The notes under the pieces were generated by a model. It had not been told where the DNA came from, searched no databases, and saw nothing but the letters and a program-made list of their open reading frames with translations. Positions 41,402 through 51,900 of a stretch of 53,621 nucleotides of DNA are shown piece by piece. Made by a program: the position numbers and the translations under genes. Position 1 is the first letter of the stretch, and each line of letters starts with the position of its first letter. This DNA comes from an uncultured bacterium (GTDB lineage Bacteria > Bacteroidota > Bacteroidia > CAILMK01), in NCBI GenBank assembly GCA_903829945.1, contig CAIKRV010000082.1, positions 1-53,621 on the forward strand, written 5' to 3'.

Positions 41402-42763
41402 ATGTACCAACATATTCTCGATACCATTGGACATACTCCGTTGGTAAGAATCAATAAGATATCCAAAAATATTAATGCTGAAATTTATGCTAAATTAGAA
41501 TATTTTAATCCGGGTAATTCCATTAAGGACCGCATTGGAATCAAAATGATTGAGGGCGCAGAAAAGGCAGGTTTATTAAAACCGGGCGGTACCGTTATTG
41601 AAGGAACATCAGGAAATACCGGTATGGGCTTAGCTTTGGCCTGTATTTGCAAAGGATATAAATTAATTTGTACTACAACTGATAAGCAGTCCAAAGAAAA
41701 AATGGATTTATTGCGTGCGGTAGGAGCGGATGTTATTGTTTGTCCTACCAATGTAGAACCGGAAGACCCACGTTCTTATTATTCCGTTGCGAAAAGATTG
41801 GCCAAAGAAATTCCAAATTCATATTATCCCAATCAATATGATAATTTATTAAACAGAGAAGCGCATTACCTGAGCACCGGTCCGGAAATATGGGAAGAAA
41901 CCAATGGTAAAATTATGCACTTGGTATGCGGCGTTGGAACGGGGGGTACCATATCAGGCATTGCAAAATATTTGAAAGAAAAAAATCCGGCCATTAAAAT
42001 TTGGGGGATAGATACCTATGGTTCGGTATTTAAAAAATACCATGAAACAGGTATTTTTGATGAAAAAGAAATATATCCATACATTACTGAAGGCATAGGG
42101 GAGGATATTTTACCGGCCAATGTTGATTTTAAATTAATTGATAGATTTGAAAAAGTAACAGATAAGGATAGTTTTTTAATGACCCGCCGTATAGCCAGGG
42201 AAGAGGGGATGATGGCCGGAAATTCCTCCGGTGCTGCCTTGGCAGGTGCCTTACAATTACAAAATGAATTTAAACCTGGAGAATTGGTGGTCGTTATCTT
42301 TCCTGATCATGCTTCCCGTTATGTAGGCAAAGCATTTAATGATGATTGGATGCGTGAAAGAGGATTTTTGGATAGCAAGCCAAATACTGCAAAAGACTTA
42401 TTGCACTATAAAGGTGCCGGAGAATTAGTATCCTTGGATAAAAATGATACCGTACAAATGGCGGTTAGTTTAATGCAAGATAAAGATATTGACCAGGTCA
42501 TCATCATGGAAGGTGAACATATAGTTGGAAGCCTTACCGAGCATCGCTTATATGCTAAGCTTTTAGAAAATCCGGAAAATAAACATCAAACCATTGAAAA
42601 ATTAATGGAAAAACCTTTTCCTATTGTGGATGCACTTACCTCTTATGCGGATATTTCCGGGATGATTAATAGAGATAATCCTGCAGTATTAGTAAGGACT
42701 TCTTCCGGAGAATTACAAATCATTACTAAATATGATATTATCCACGCTTTGGCGGGGAAATAA
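41402..42763 (+). CDS. Cystathionine beta-synthase / cysteine synthase-like PLP enzyme with C-terminal CBS domains
   Basis: The roughly 453-residue protein has a fold-type II PLP domain: HTPLVRINKI, NPGNSIKDRIG (Schiff-base Lys), EGTSGNTGMGLALACI and CGVGTGGTISGIAKYL. A C-terminal tandem CBS region (about 330-450: MAVSLMQDKDIDQVIIMEGE and EKLMEKPFPIVDALTSYADI) follows. This architecture is that of cystathionine beta-synthases and CBS-domain cysteine synthases. It makes cystathionine or cysteine from serine or O-acetylserine. The choice between these cannot be made from the sequence. Start at 41402 (or 41399) chosen from the promoter position. Confidence 0.87.
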   Translation: MYQHILDTIGHTPLVRINKISKNINAEIYAKLEYFNPGNSIKDRIGIKMIEGAEKAGLLKPGGTVIEGTSGNTGMGLALACICKGYKLICTTTDKQSKEKMDLLRAVGADVIVCPTNVEPEDPRSYYSVAKRLAKEIPNSYYPNQYDNLLNREAHYLSTGPEIWEETNGKIMHLVCGVGTGGTISGIAKYLKEKNPAIKIWGIDTYGSVFKKYHETGIFDEKEIYPYITEGIGEDILPANVDFKLIDRFEKVTDKDSFLMTRRIAREEGMMAGNSSGAALAGALQLQNEFKPGELVVVIFPDHASRYVGKAFNDDWMRERGFLDSKPNTAKDLLHYKGAGELVSLDKNDTVQMAVSLMQDKDIDQVIIMEGEHIVGSLTEHRLYAKLLENPENKHQTIEKLMEKPFPIVDALTSYADISGMINRDNPAVLVRTSSGELQIITKYDIIHALAGK

Positions 42764-42783
42764 TAAAATTAATATTAAAGTAA

Positions 42784-42815
42784 AAATCCTTGCTTCTTTA
42801 TGGAAGCAAGGATTT
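42784..42815. terminator. Terminator between the convergent CBS and thioredoxin-like genes
   Basis: AAATCCTTGCTTC (42784-42796) and GAAGCAAGGATTT (42803-42815) form a 13-bp stem with a TTTATG loop. Its T tracts are short, so the efficiency is uncertain. Confidence 0.65.
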
Positions 42816-42842
42816 ATTTGTTTTACGGACCCGAATATTTAA

Positions 42843-43358
42843 TTATTCTTTATCTTCTTTTTCATCCTCATCGTCATCATCCTTGGCATCTTTTTTATTT
42901 TTTGGAGCATTAGGATCAATTTTACCCGGATTACTTTTCAGCCCCATCATTTTAAGCGCAGTTTCACCTTCTTTTATTACGGCATCAGCTTCTCTAAAAC
43001 CTGAAAAGGTATAAATTTTTTCTTTATTGGGTTTGAAAAAGAAAAAAGTTGGAACCCCGGTAGCCCCCCAATTACTGGCACGAATATTATCCAAAGCATT
43101 CTCAGTAAAAATCTGAACACAAACAAAATTTGCATTGAAAAATGCAGCAACTTTTGGATCATGAAATATCTGATCCATTCTTGCTGATATCCTACAGGTA
43201 GAAGTGCGCACAAAGGCAAATATAGGTTTGTTTACAGCTTTGGCATGTTTTACTGCAGCGGACCATGTTTCGTCTTGAAAATTGACGCCACCGGTATATG
43301 AAGAGCTATTAAATGCGGAGGATATTACAATAATAAGGGTTAGCAATGCATATTTCAT
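42843..43358 (-). CDS. Exported thioredoxin-fold protein with a degenerate active site
   Basis: The 171-residue product has a signal peptide (MKYALLTLIIVISSAF). A thioredoxin-like fold with HAKAVNKPIFAFVRT, GATGVPTFFFFKPN (cis-Pro loop) and FTENALDNIRASNWG follows. The usual WCxxC is replaced by STCRISARM, with one Cys, so classic disulfide exchange is unlikely. It resembles Thioredoxin_7/DUF255-type proteins. The C-terminal tail is very acidic (KDDDDEDEKEDKE). I start it at the ATG at 43358 because a TATATTTG box at 43380-43387 overlaps the earlier ATG (43382). Confidence 0.75.
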   Translation of the reverse strand: MKYALLTLIIVISSAFNSSSYTGGVNFQDETWSAAVKHAKAVNKPIFAFVRTSTCRISARMDQIFHDPKVAAFFNANFVCVQIFTENALDNIRASNWGATGVPTFFFFKPNKEKIYTFSGFREADAVIKEGETALKMMGLKSNPGKIDPNAPKNKKDAKDDDDEDEKEDKE

Positions 43359-43379
43359 CTTGGGGGAAATTTTAATGTA

Positions 43380-43387
43380 CAAATATA
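43380..43387 (-). promoter_or_regulatory. -7 element TATATTTG of the thioredoxin-like gene
   Basis: It lies 21 bases before the ATG at 43358 and covers the first bases of an upstream in-frame ATG, which it thereby excludes. Confidence 0.5.
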
Positions 43388-43465
43388 TTTAAATTATAGT
43401 GCAATCATATTGCCGAATTATAAAATTACCTTCAATTAAATTTTGATTTGTGGATTCAGCACACA

Positions 43466-43496
43466 AAAAAATGGGGTATCTCCTTGATACCCCATT
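43466..43496 (-). terminator. Rho-independent terminator of hsp20
   Basis: On the minus strand AATGGGGTATC pairs with GATACCCCATT around a short loop and is followed by seven T. It lies about 65 bp after the hsp20 stop. Confidence 0.8.
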
Positions 43497-43559
43497 CCAA
43501 ATGATTTCACCAACAAAAAAAACTAATTTATTAGATAATAAAGAACATCCTTCTTGCAA

Positions 43560-43991
43560 TTATGCAATTTCAATTTTTGTAGTACTGTCTTGAATTTTTT
43601 CTAAGGAAATAATTAAAATACCGTCTTTAAATTCAGCTTTAATAGAATCCTTATTAATGTTTTCAGGCAGGTGGAACTGACGTTGAAAAGTACCGTAAAA
43701 GCTTTCCTTTAAATGATATTGTTCCTTTTCAATAACTTCTTTTCTTTCGCCGCTAATATGTAAGGTATGGTTTCTGACTTCTAAATGAATGTTTTCTTTT
43801 TTGAAGCCCGGTAATACACTATGAATTTCATAGGCATTCTCATTTTCAATAATATCAGCCAGCGGACGATGTTCCGCTCTTGCAGGACGCAATGCTTCAT
43901 TAAATAGGTTGTCTACGAGTGTTGTGAAGTTGCGAGGAACGAGTGCTTCTCTTAGAAGCTCACCATTGTTACTAAATTTTACCATTGTCAT
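43560..43991 (-). CDS. Small heat shock protein, Hsp20/alpha-crystallin family
   Basis: The roughly 143-residue protein has an alpha-crystallin domain: YEIHSVLPGFKKENIHLEVR, LHISGERKEVIEKEQYHLKE, RQFHLPENINKDSIKAEF and DGILIISLEK. It is an ATP-independent holdase that binds unfolding proteins in the cytoplasm. I start it at the ATG at 43991 (MTMVKFSNNGELL), not 44018, because the sigma-54-type promoter (44021-44037) would start transcription near 44011. A terminator follows. Confidence 0.93.
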   Translation of the reverse strand: MTMVKFSNNGELLREALVPRNFTTLVDNLFNEALRPARAEHRPLADIIENENAYEIHSVLPGFKKENIHLEVRNHTLHISGERKEVIEKEQYHLKESFYGTFQRQFHLPENINKDSIKAEFKDGILIISLEKIQDSTTKIEIA

Positions 43992-44020
43992 AATTTTAAC
44001 ATTTAATTTGATTGCCAATG

Positions 44021-44037
44021 TTCAAATCCGGTGCCAA
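44021..44037 (-). promoter_or_regulatory. Sigma-54-type promoter (TTGGCAC N5 TTGAA) of hsp20
   Basis: On the minus strand, TTGGCAC (44037-44031), five bases, then TTGAA (44025-44021). The -24 element is perfect and the -12 element keeps TTG. The same -24 heptamer lies before the small gene at 38303. Confidence 0.5.
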
Positions 44038-44186
44038 TTAAAAATTGACCAATAAAAATGACAAAATTGCCGAAATGCTTAAAAATATATTTTTACGGGA
44101 AGCCAAAATGGCGATAATATTACATTTTGACATAATTTTATAATACTCAGTATTATATTTAGTATTAGGCTTCAACATTAGAGCAT

Positions 44187-44212
44187 AAAAAAAGCCACCC
44201 ATAGGGTGGCTT
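44187..44212 (-). terminator. Rho-independent terminator of the peroxiredoxin gene
   Basis: AAGCCACCC (44192-44200) and GGGTGGCTT (44204-44212) form a 9-bp stem with an ATA loop. On the minus strand T runs follow. Confidence 0.85.
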
Positions 44213-44232
44213 AATCCTTATATTTCAAAAAA

Positions 44233-44868
44233 TTAATTTTGATGTTTGGCCAAATAAGCACTTACACTTTCATGGGTGCCTTGCATAGCATCTTCACCTT
44301 CGCGCCAATTGGCTGGGCAAACTTCGCCATTTTCTTCATTAAAGATCATGGCATCAAGCATACGCAATGCTTCATCCACGTTTCTTCCCAATGGCATATC
44401 GTTAATCACGCAATGACGTACAGTTCCTTCTTTATTAATTAAGAAAAGTCCGCGATACGCTTGCGGAACACCATTAAAAATAGTGTTGCCATCTTCATCA
44501 TAATCATAATGTCCGGCCAATACGCCATAGTTTTCAGCAATGGTTTTGCTTAAATCAGCTACAATCGGATAGGTTACTCCATGAATACCACCTTTATCTT
44601 GAGGTGTTTGTAACCATGCCCAATGTGAAAATTTGCTATCCACCGAACAACCGACAACTGCACAATTACGTTTTTCAAATTCTGCAAGTTTTCTTTGAAA
44701 TGCGATTAATTCTGTAGGACAAACAAATGTAAAATCCAATGGATAAAAGAAGAAAATCACATTTTGTTTTCCTAAATATTGATCAAGTGAAAAATTATCA
44801 ACAAATTCTCCACCGTTAACTACTGCTGACGCTGTAAAACGAGGCGCCTTTTTACCAACTAATGACAT
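44233..44868 (-). CDS. Typical 2-Cys peroxiredoxin (AhpC/TSA family)
   Basis: The 211-residue protein has the peroxidatic Cys 50 in DFTFVCPTEL and the resolving Cys 184 in GEVCPANWREG, typical of AhpC/Prx1-type 2-Cys peroxiredoxins. The C-terminal YLAKHQN region resembles the sensitive YF-containing tails. It reduces hydrogen peroxide and alkyl hydroperoxides in the cytoplasm, using thioredoxin or AhpF as reductant. Neither reductant gene is adjacent. It has its own promoter box, an AAGGAG ribosome-binding site about 10 bases before the ATG, and a terminator. Confidence 0.95.
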   Translation of the reverse strand: MSLVGKKAPRFTASAVVNGGEFVDNFSLDQYLGKQNVIFFFYPLDFTFVCPTELIAFQRKLAEFEKRNCAVVGCSVDSKFSHWAWLQTPQDKGGIHGVTYPIVADLSKTIAENYGVLAGHYDYDEDGNTIFNGVPQAYRGLFLINKEGTVRHCVINDMPLGRNVDEALRMLDAMIFNEENGEVCPANWREGEDAMQGTHESVSAYLAKHQN

Positions 44869-44899
44869 ATTATTTATCTCCTTATAATTTAATTTGCGA

Positions 44900-44907
44900 C
44901 AAAGTTA
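44900..44907 (-). promoter_or_regulatory. -7 element TAACTTTG of the peroxiredoxin gene
   Basis: TAACTTTG lies 31 bases before the ATG at 44868, so the leader is about 25 bases and includes the AAGGAG ribosome-binding site. Confidence 0.55.
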
Positions 44908-44922
44908 GGCAATTTACATCTA

Positions 44923-45681
44923 CTAAAAAGTATTCTTAAAATGAACCAATCGACTTCCGTACCAACTAAACATTTCTCCATCACATAATAAAATTTCAGC
45001 CTTGGGAAAATGCTCTTGTAATTCTTTGATATGTTTGTCCTTAAATGGATATGGTTCAGAGGATAATAAGATTAATTCTGCATCCGTTTGTTGCATTTCC
45101 GCTATACTTAATATGGGATAACGATTCATATTTTCACAACAATTTCTTAATCCGAGTCTTTGTAGCATGTCATGGATAAAAGTGTCCTTACCAACACTCA
45201 TCCAGGGCTCTTTCCAAATTAAGTATAATGTATTTAGAGGCGGACATCGTTTAAGTAAATTGAAAGTGTTTCTAATGTCGTTACAAATAATATTAGCCTC
45301 ATTAGTTTTCCACGTCAGTTCCCCAACGGCTTTTATCATGGCTAAGGCATCATCCAAATGATGAATATCACTGGTCCATACAGGGAATTGTGCGGATAAT
45401 AATTCTATGGCTTCTTTTGTATTTTCTTCTTTATTGGCTAGGATTAAGTCAGGATTTAATTGCTTAATTCGCTCTATATTAATTGTTTTTGTACCACCAA
45501 TTTTAGTTTTGAATTTGGTCTTTTCTTTTGGATGAATACAAAAGTGCGTCAATCCCACAATAAATTCCTCTAATCCTAAGTCAAAAAGCAATTCCGTCTG
45601 CGAAGGAACTAAAGAGATGATTCTTTTAGGTTGCTCGGGTAATAAAATTTCGTGTCCTATTGGATCGGTATATTTATACAA
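44923..45681 (-). CDS. BtuF-like helical-backbone metal-receptor protein without a signal peptide
   Basis: The 252-residue protein matches the helical backbone periplasmic-binding fold of vitamin B12/iron-chelate receptors: PKRIISLVPSQTELLFDLGL, VGLTHFCIHPKEKTKF, IGGTKTINIERIKQLNPDLI and WMSVGKDTFIHDMLQRLGLR. It lacks a signal peptide or lipobox, so it appears cytoplasmic. Its start codon is TTG at 45681, with no ATG near the N-terminus. Such leaderless BtuF-like proteins occur in Bacteroidota, and their ligand is not known. No ABC transporter genes are adjacent. Confidence 0.75.
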   Translation of the reverse strand: MYKYTDPIGHEILLPEQPKRIISLVPSQTELLFDLGLEEFIVGLTHFCIHPKEKTKFKTKIGGTKTINIERIKQLNPDLILANKEENTKEAIELLSAQFPVWTSDIHHLDDALAMIKAVGELTWKTNEANIICNDIRNTFNLLKRCPPLNTLYLIWKEPWMSVGKDTFIHDMLQRLGLRNCCENMNRYPILSIAEMQQTDAELILLSSEPYPFKDKHIKELQEHFPKAEILLCDGEMFSWYGSRLVHFKNTF

Positions 45682-45912
45682 CGAATTGATATTTAGTTAA
45701 TAATTTAGTTTAAATCGTAAATTTTATAGTCTAATCCAAGTAAGAATTTTTCATTTCTTTCATTGAGGATTCAAAATTAATCTTGAAATTCGACCATGTT
45801 TATTTATTTAGTGAAATTAAATATTTATTAACAGCTTAAACTTTAATTCTGCTATTTTATCTAAACGTACTCCTCCACACACACATTACTACTAATTAAT
45901 TTAAAACAGACA

Positions 45913-48900
45913 ATGAAACATTCAAAATTAAGTTTCCTTGGGATTCTTGCATTTATTTTATGCTACTCTTTTGCAAATGCCCAAACCTTTAAAGGTCAAG
46001 TAAAACAAGGAAGTACAAGTGCTGACAATGCCTCCTCAGTGGCAGTGGATGCCTATGGTAATTCCTACGTAATCGGTTCTTATCAGTCCACCTTGAAATT
46101 TGGTAAAAGTAGTAAAACACTTACCAGTAATGGGGGATATGATATGTACCTGGCCAAATATGATAAATTTGGTAGTTTAATTTGGGTTGCCAGTGCCGGT
46201 GGGCCCTTGGATGATAAAGGTATTGGCTTGACCTTGGATGGCAATGGATATATTTATCTAACCGGTAGTATTCAAAGTACTACCACTTCCACGGGGCCTG
46301 CCGTATTCGGAAGCATCAAAATATATAGTGCGGGTAGTTCGGATTTTTGTTTGGCAAAATGTGATACTTCCGGAAACTTTATTTGGGCCAAATCTGCGGG
46401 CGGTACCGCTGCAGAATATGGAAATGTTGTAAAAGTAGATGTTGCCAATAATTTATTTGTCGTTGGAAATTATAATAGTTCATCCCTAAAAATAGGGACA
46501 CATTCTATTACCAATGCAGGTAGTACTGATGGCTTTATGGCAAAATATGATAGTGCAGGTAAAATCATATGGCTCATCAATGCTGCCTCCGGTACCAATG
46601 AAGAATCAGCTGCCTCACTGGCCATTGATAATGGCAATAACTTATTTGTAACCGGTAGATTTGCCTCTACAGGAACAAAAATTGCAGGTAAATCTTTAAC
46701 TACTAATGGTGTTGCAGATTTCTTTCTGGCCAAATATGATACCTCGGGAACCGGTAAATGGGCTATTGGCGAAGGTGGGAGTGGGGATGATCGCGGATTA
46801 AGCGTGGCCATTTCCGGTACCAGTAATATTGTATATGTGAGCGGTAGTTTTTCAAGTAATTTTACTTGGGCAAGCACTACTTCCATCACTTCTAATGGCG
46901 GAAAAGATATTTTTATTGCTAAATATGATACTGCCGGGTCATTTGGTTGGATAGAAACCTCCGGTAGTTCCAGTGATGACCAAGCGGCATGTATTACTTC
47001 TGATGTTTTTGATAATGCATACATCACAGGAAATTTCCAAAGTGGCGCTTCTGGTACTGCCTTTAATGGGGCAAGTTCTACCAAGAAAACTTTAACGAGT
47101 TCAGGCTCGGATGATATATTCCTCGCTTGTTATCGCTCCAACGGACAAATTTATAGCGCTGTCGAAGCCGGTGGTTCCAGTTCTGATTTAGGTACCGGCG
47201 TGGCCGATAATAGTACCGGTGATGTATGGATCTGCGGTAGTTTCCAAGGTACTTCCAGTTTTGGTTTAGGTTCCTTAACCAGTTATGGTTCTACCGATGG
47301 ATTTGTTGCTCGTTTAAATGATGCCTCTGCTGTTAATCCTCCTTTATTTTATTCCCGAAGCTTATCTTTTTGTTCCGGGGATTCGGCTATTTTATACACG
47401 ATTAATAATTCAAGTTATAATTATCAATGGTATAATGGCTCTACTGCTATAAGCGGTGCCACTAATTATAATTATATCGCTAAAACCGCAGGTACCTATA
47501 ATGTTAAAATTACGACCTCCGGCGGTGTATCAGGAACTTCAAGTTCCGGTTTAACCGTTAGCGTGACAACTACACCTACGGCTACTTTTTCTATCGTAAA
47601 AAATCCTGCTTGTGACAGCACCTTAGTTTATACTAAAACTGTTTCAGGTTATACCTATCAATGGAACATGGGTGGGACGGCTATCAGTGGCGCAACGGGA
47701 AGCACTTATTATGTGAAAACTTCCGGAAATTTAACATTGACGGTTACCAATGGCTCTTGCAGTGCTACCTCTTCCAGTCTAAGTGTAACCGTCAGTCCTA
47801 CGCCAAAAGCTAGCATTACTCATATTGGATCTTTACATCAATGTAATGGAGATAGTGTGTTATTACATGCCTTCCCTCAATCTAGTGGCAATACCTACCA
47901 ATGGTATATTAATTCTACCGCAGTTAAAAGTGGAACGGACTCTACTTTTTATGCCTCAAAATTACATACTAATTCCTATACCGTAAAAGTTACTACTTCT
48001 GCAGGTTGTTATAATACTTCCTCGGCGGTATCTGTAGATATTGATTCGGCTTTATTTAATAGAACCGGTCCTGCCAAATCCATTTGTGTAGGAACATCAG
48101 CTGTTTTAGGTTACAATAAAATAAATACCTATAAATACGCCTGGACTTCTAAACCAAGTGGCATGACTTCCTCTCAGGCAAGACCCTTGGTTACTCCGGT
48201 AACCACTACCACTTATTATTTAACGGTGACGGATACCACCATCAACTGTTCCCGATCTGATTCTGTAGTTTATACCGTGCTGCCGATCCCTAAGCCAAAT
48301 ATTATTGCTAATACGACTATTTGTAGCGGCGATAGCATCTCCATCGGCGGAACGGCCAATAAAAATGAATATTATTCTTGGACTTCCAGTCCAACTGGAT
48401 TTACTTCAACTTCTTCTAATCCTAAAGTGGCGCCTACCACCACCACAACTTATAAACTTGCTGATAGTAGTTCCATCACCGGATGTATAACCAAAAAGAA
48501 TATTTTAATTACTGTTAATTCCAGACCTTCTGCGCCAATTTTAACAGCAAATACCCCATTCTGTGCCGGCGGAACTTTAAAATTAACTGCTCCTACCGTT
48601 TCAGGTGCTACCTATAAATGGACAGGTCCTGACACCTTCAGCAGATCCAAACAAAATCCGCAAAGATTATTAACTACGCTTGCCGATTCCGGAGTATATA
48701 AATGCGTAGTTACCGTTAGTGGTTGCTCGGATTCCAGTACTATTACTGCTACTATTAATCCTTTACCATTAGCATCTCATATTGCAAGTACCACTATTTG
48801 CTCGGGGTCCAGTATAAGTATTGGAGCAAGTTCCATTAGTGGCCATACGTATTCTTGGACGTCTAATCCTTCCGGTTATACTTCTTCCAGTAGCAATCCT

Positions 48901-51900
48901 AGTGTGAGCCCTACCAGTGCAACTACTTATAAACTCACTGAAACCGTAACTTCCAGCGGTTGCTCAAAAACGGATTCATTAACCATTAGCGTGAGTGCGA
49001 CGCCATCTGCACCTACTGCTTCAAGTAATTCTGCGATATGTGCGGGAAAAACATTAAATTTATATGCCAGTAAAATTACCGGTGCTACCTATAGCTGGAC
49101 CGGTCCCAATAGTTTTACTTCTTCTATAGAAAATCCTTCCATCACCGGCGCTACTACTGCTGCCACGGGTACTTATTATGTAACGGCTACGGTTGGTACT
49201 TGTACCAGCTCCAGTAGCAGCACTAGCGTTACCATCAATCCGCCTCCGGTGCCGGTACCCGGCACGGCAACCACCATTTGTGCCGGTTCTTCTACCACCA
49301 TTGGTGGTACTGCTACCACTGGTCATACTTATGCTTGGTATAGCAAGCCTTCCGGATTTTCTTCAAGTAGTAGCAGTCCGACAGTTAGTCCTAAAGTAAG
49401 TACTACTTATTATGTTCAGGAAACGATAACAGCGACCGGCTGCGTAGCAGCCGACTCCGTAAGAATAACAGTTAACCCGCAGCCTAGTGCTACCGTTGGA
49501 AGCGCAACCAGTATCTGTGCCGGACAATCCGTAACGCTTGGTGCTTCCGCGGTTACTGGTAACACCTATAGTTGGACATCCACGCCTAGTGGATTTACTT
49601 CAACCTCTTCCAATCCAAGTGTATCGCCTACCACCACCACCACTTATAAACTTACTGAAACGATAACAGCCACCGGATGTTCTAAAACTGATTCGGTAAC
49701 CATCACCGTTAATCCGCTACCTAGTGCCACGGTGACAATTGCTACCACGATATGTGCGGGCACATCAGTTAAAATAGGGTCAAGTAGTGTGAGTGGTCAT
49801 ACGTACAGCTGGACTTCCAATCCTTCCGGATATACTTCAAGTTCCAGTAATCCTTCCGTTACACCGAGTACCACCACCACTTATATTTTAAAAGAAACAA
49901 TAACAACTACCGGTTGTGCTAAAACGGATTCTGTTACTATTACAGTAAATCCATTGCCAACTGCCAGCGTAGGTAGTGCAACTTCAATTTGTAAAAATTC
50001 TTCCACAACTATTGGGGCAACTGCTATTTCAGGGCATACCTACAGCTGGACATCCAATCCGAGCGGATTTACCTCAACTACTAGCAATCCAAGTGTATCT
50101 CCGAGTGTGACTACAACTTATAAATTAACGGAAACAATTACTGCCAGCGGTTGTTTTAAAACGGATTCCGTAAAAATAACAGTTAATCCTTTACCTACGG
50201 TTAATGTAGGTAGTCCAAAAACAATTTGTAATGCTTCTTCTACTACTATCGGGGCAAGCTCCGTAAGTGGTTATAGCTATAGTTGGACTTCTAATCCGAG
50301 TGGGTTTACTTCTACTACAAGTAACCCTAGTGTGAGTCCGTCCACGACAACCATGTATAGACTCACAGTGACCAATAATACCAGTTTATGTGCAGCCACA
50401 GATTCTGTAAAAGTTACCGTCAATCCTCAGCCAAGTGTCAGTGCAGGTACTTCCAGTAGCATTTGCAAAGGAAATAGTATTACCATTGGGGCAAGTGCAG
50501 TTTCAGGACATACCTATAGCTGGAGTTCTAATCCAAGCGGTTTCAGTTCAAGCTCCAGTAATCCTAGTGTTTCTCCTACGGTAACCACCAAGTATAAAGT
50601 TACTGAAACCATCACTGCAACGGGTTGTTCAAAAAGTGATTCAGTGACCATCACCGTAAATCCACTTCCTGCTGCCAGTGTAGGTAGTGCGAGCAGTGTT
50701 TGTTACGGATCTTCCACCACTATAGGGGCCAGCGCCATCAGTGGCAATACTTACAGTTGGACATCTCATCCTAGCGGATTTACTTCCGGTAGCAGCAATC
50801 CAAGCGTAAGCCCTACAGTGGCTACGGAATATATCCTAACGGAAACTATTACTGCTACCGGTTGTACTAAAACTGACTCTGTAAAAATATCTGTCAATCC
50901 ATTACCGTTAAATAATGCTGGTACTAACCAAAGCATTTGTTCCGGAACCAGTACTAAAATAGGTGCTAGTGCTACCTTAGGTCATACCTATGCTTGGAGC
51001 TCAAATCCAAGCGGATTTACTTCTACAAGTAGTAATCCGAGTGTCAGTCCAACTTCAAGCACTACTTATTATTTAACTGAAACTATAACTGCTACAACAT
51101 GTAGTAAATTAGATAGTGTTGTTATTACTGTTAATCCGACACCATCTAATCCAACCTTATCTAATAATGGTCCGCTTTGCGTTGGTCAAACCTTAAATTT
51201 AAGCGCTTCCACGATTAGTGGAGCTTCATATTCCTGGACCGGACCTGCTTCCTTTAGTTCAAGCAGTCAAAACCCTAGCAGATCTTCAGTTGTTTTAGGA
51301 GATAGCGGGGTGTATTCTTGTACCGGTATTTTAGGTACTTGTTCCAGTGCTGTAGTGACTACTACCGTAAAAATAAATGCATTGCCAACACCTTCTGTTT
51401 CCGGTTTATCTACGGTTTGTGCATTATCTACCAGTGGATATGCTACTACGCATCATGCCGGTAGTACCTATGCTTGGACCATCAACGGCGGAACCATTAA
51501 AACCGGTGCAGGAACAAATAGCATTACAGTGCAATGGGATACCCTTAGTAGCGGTACTGTGATGGTAAAAGAAACCAATGCATCTTCCTGTCAGGATAGT
51601 AACACCTTGAGTGTAACAATTGACCCGCTACCTAAAGCAAGCATCGTTAATAGCCAAACTATTTGCTCAGGACAAAAGGTATTTCTTGGAGGTTCTGCTA
51701 CCACAGGGGATACTTATAGCTGGACTTCCAAGCCAAGTGGATTTAGTTCTACCTCTTCCAATCCATCGGTTACTCCTAGTTCAGGCATCACTTATTATTT
51801 AACTGAAACGATTACGGCAACAGGTTGTGCGAAATCCGATTCTACAGTGATTACCATCGGACCTAAAGCGTCTGCACCTGTAGTATCAAATAATGGTCCG

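Noticed and set aside
46470-47084. Long open frame on the minus strand within the giant repeat gene
   Set aside because: Repetitive, Ser/Thr-rich coding sequence leaves the opposite strand open by chance. It has low-complexity composition and no start signal, and lies wholly inside the sense frame. The same applies to the frames at 49060-49326, 51377-51562, 51620-51802 and 53001-53204.
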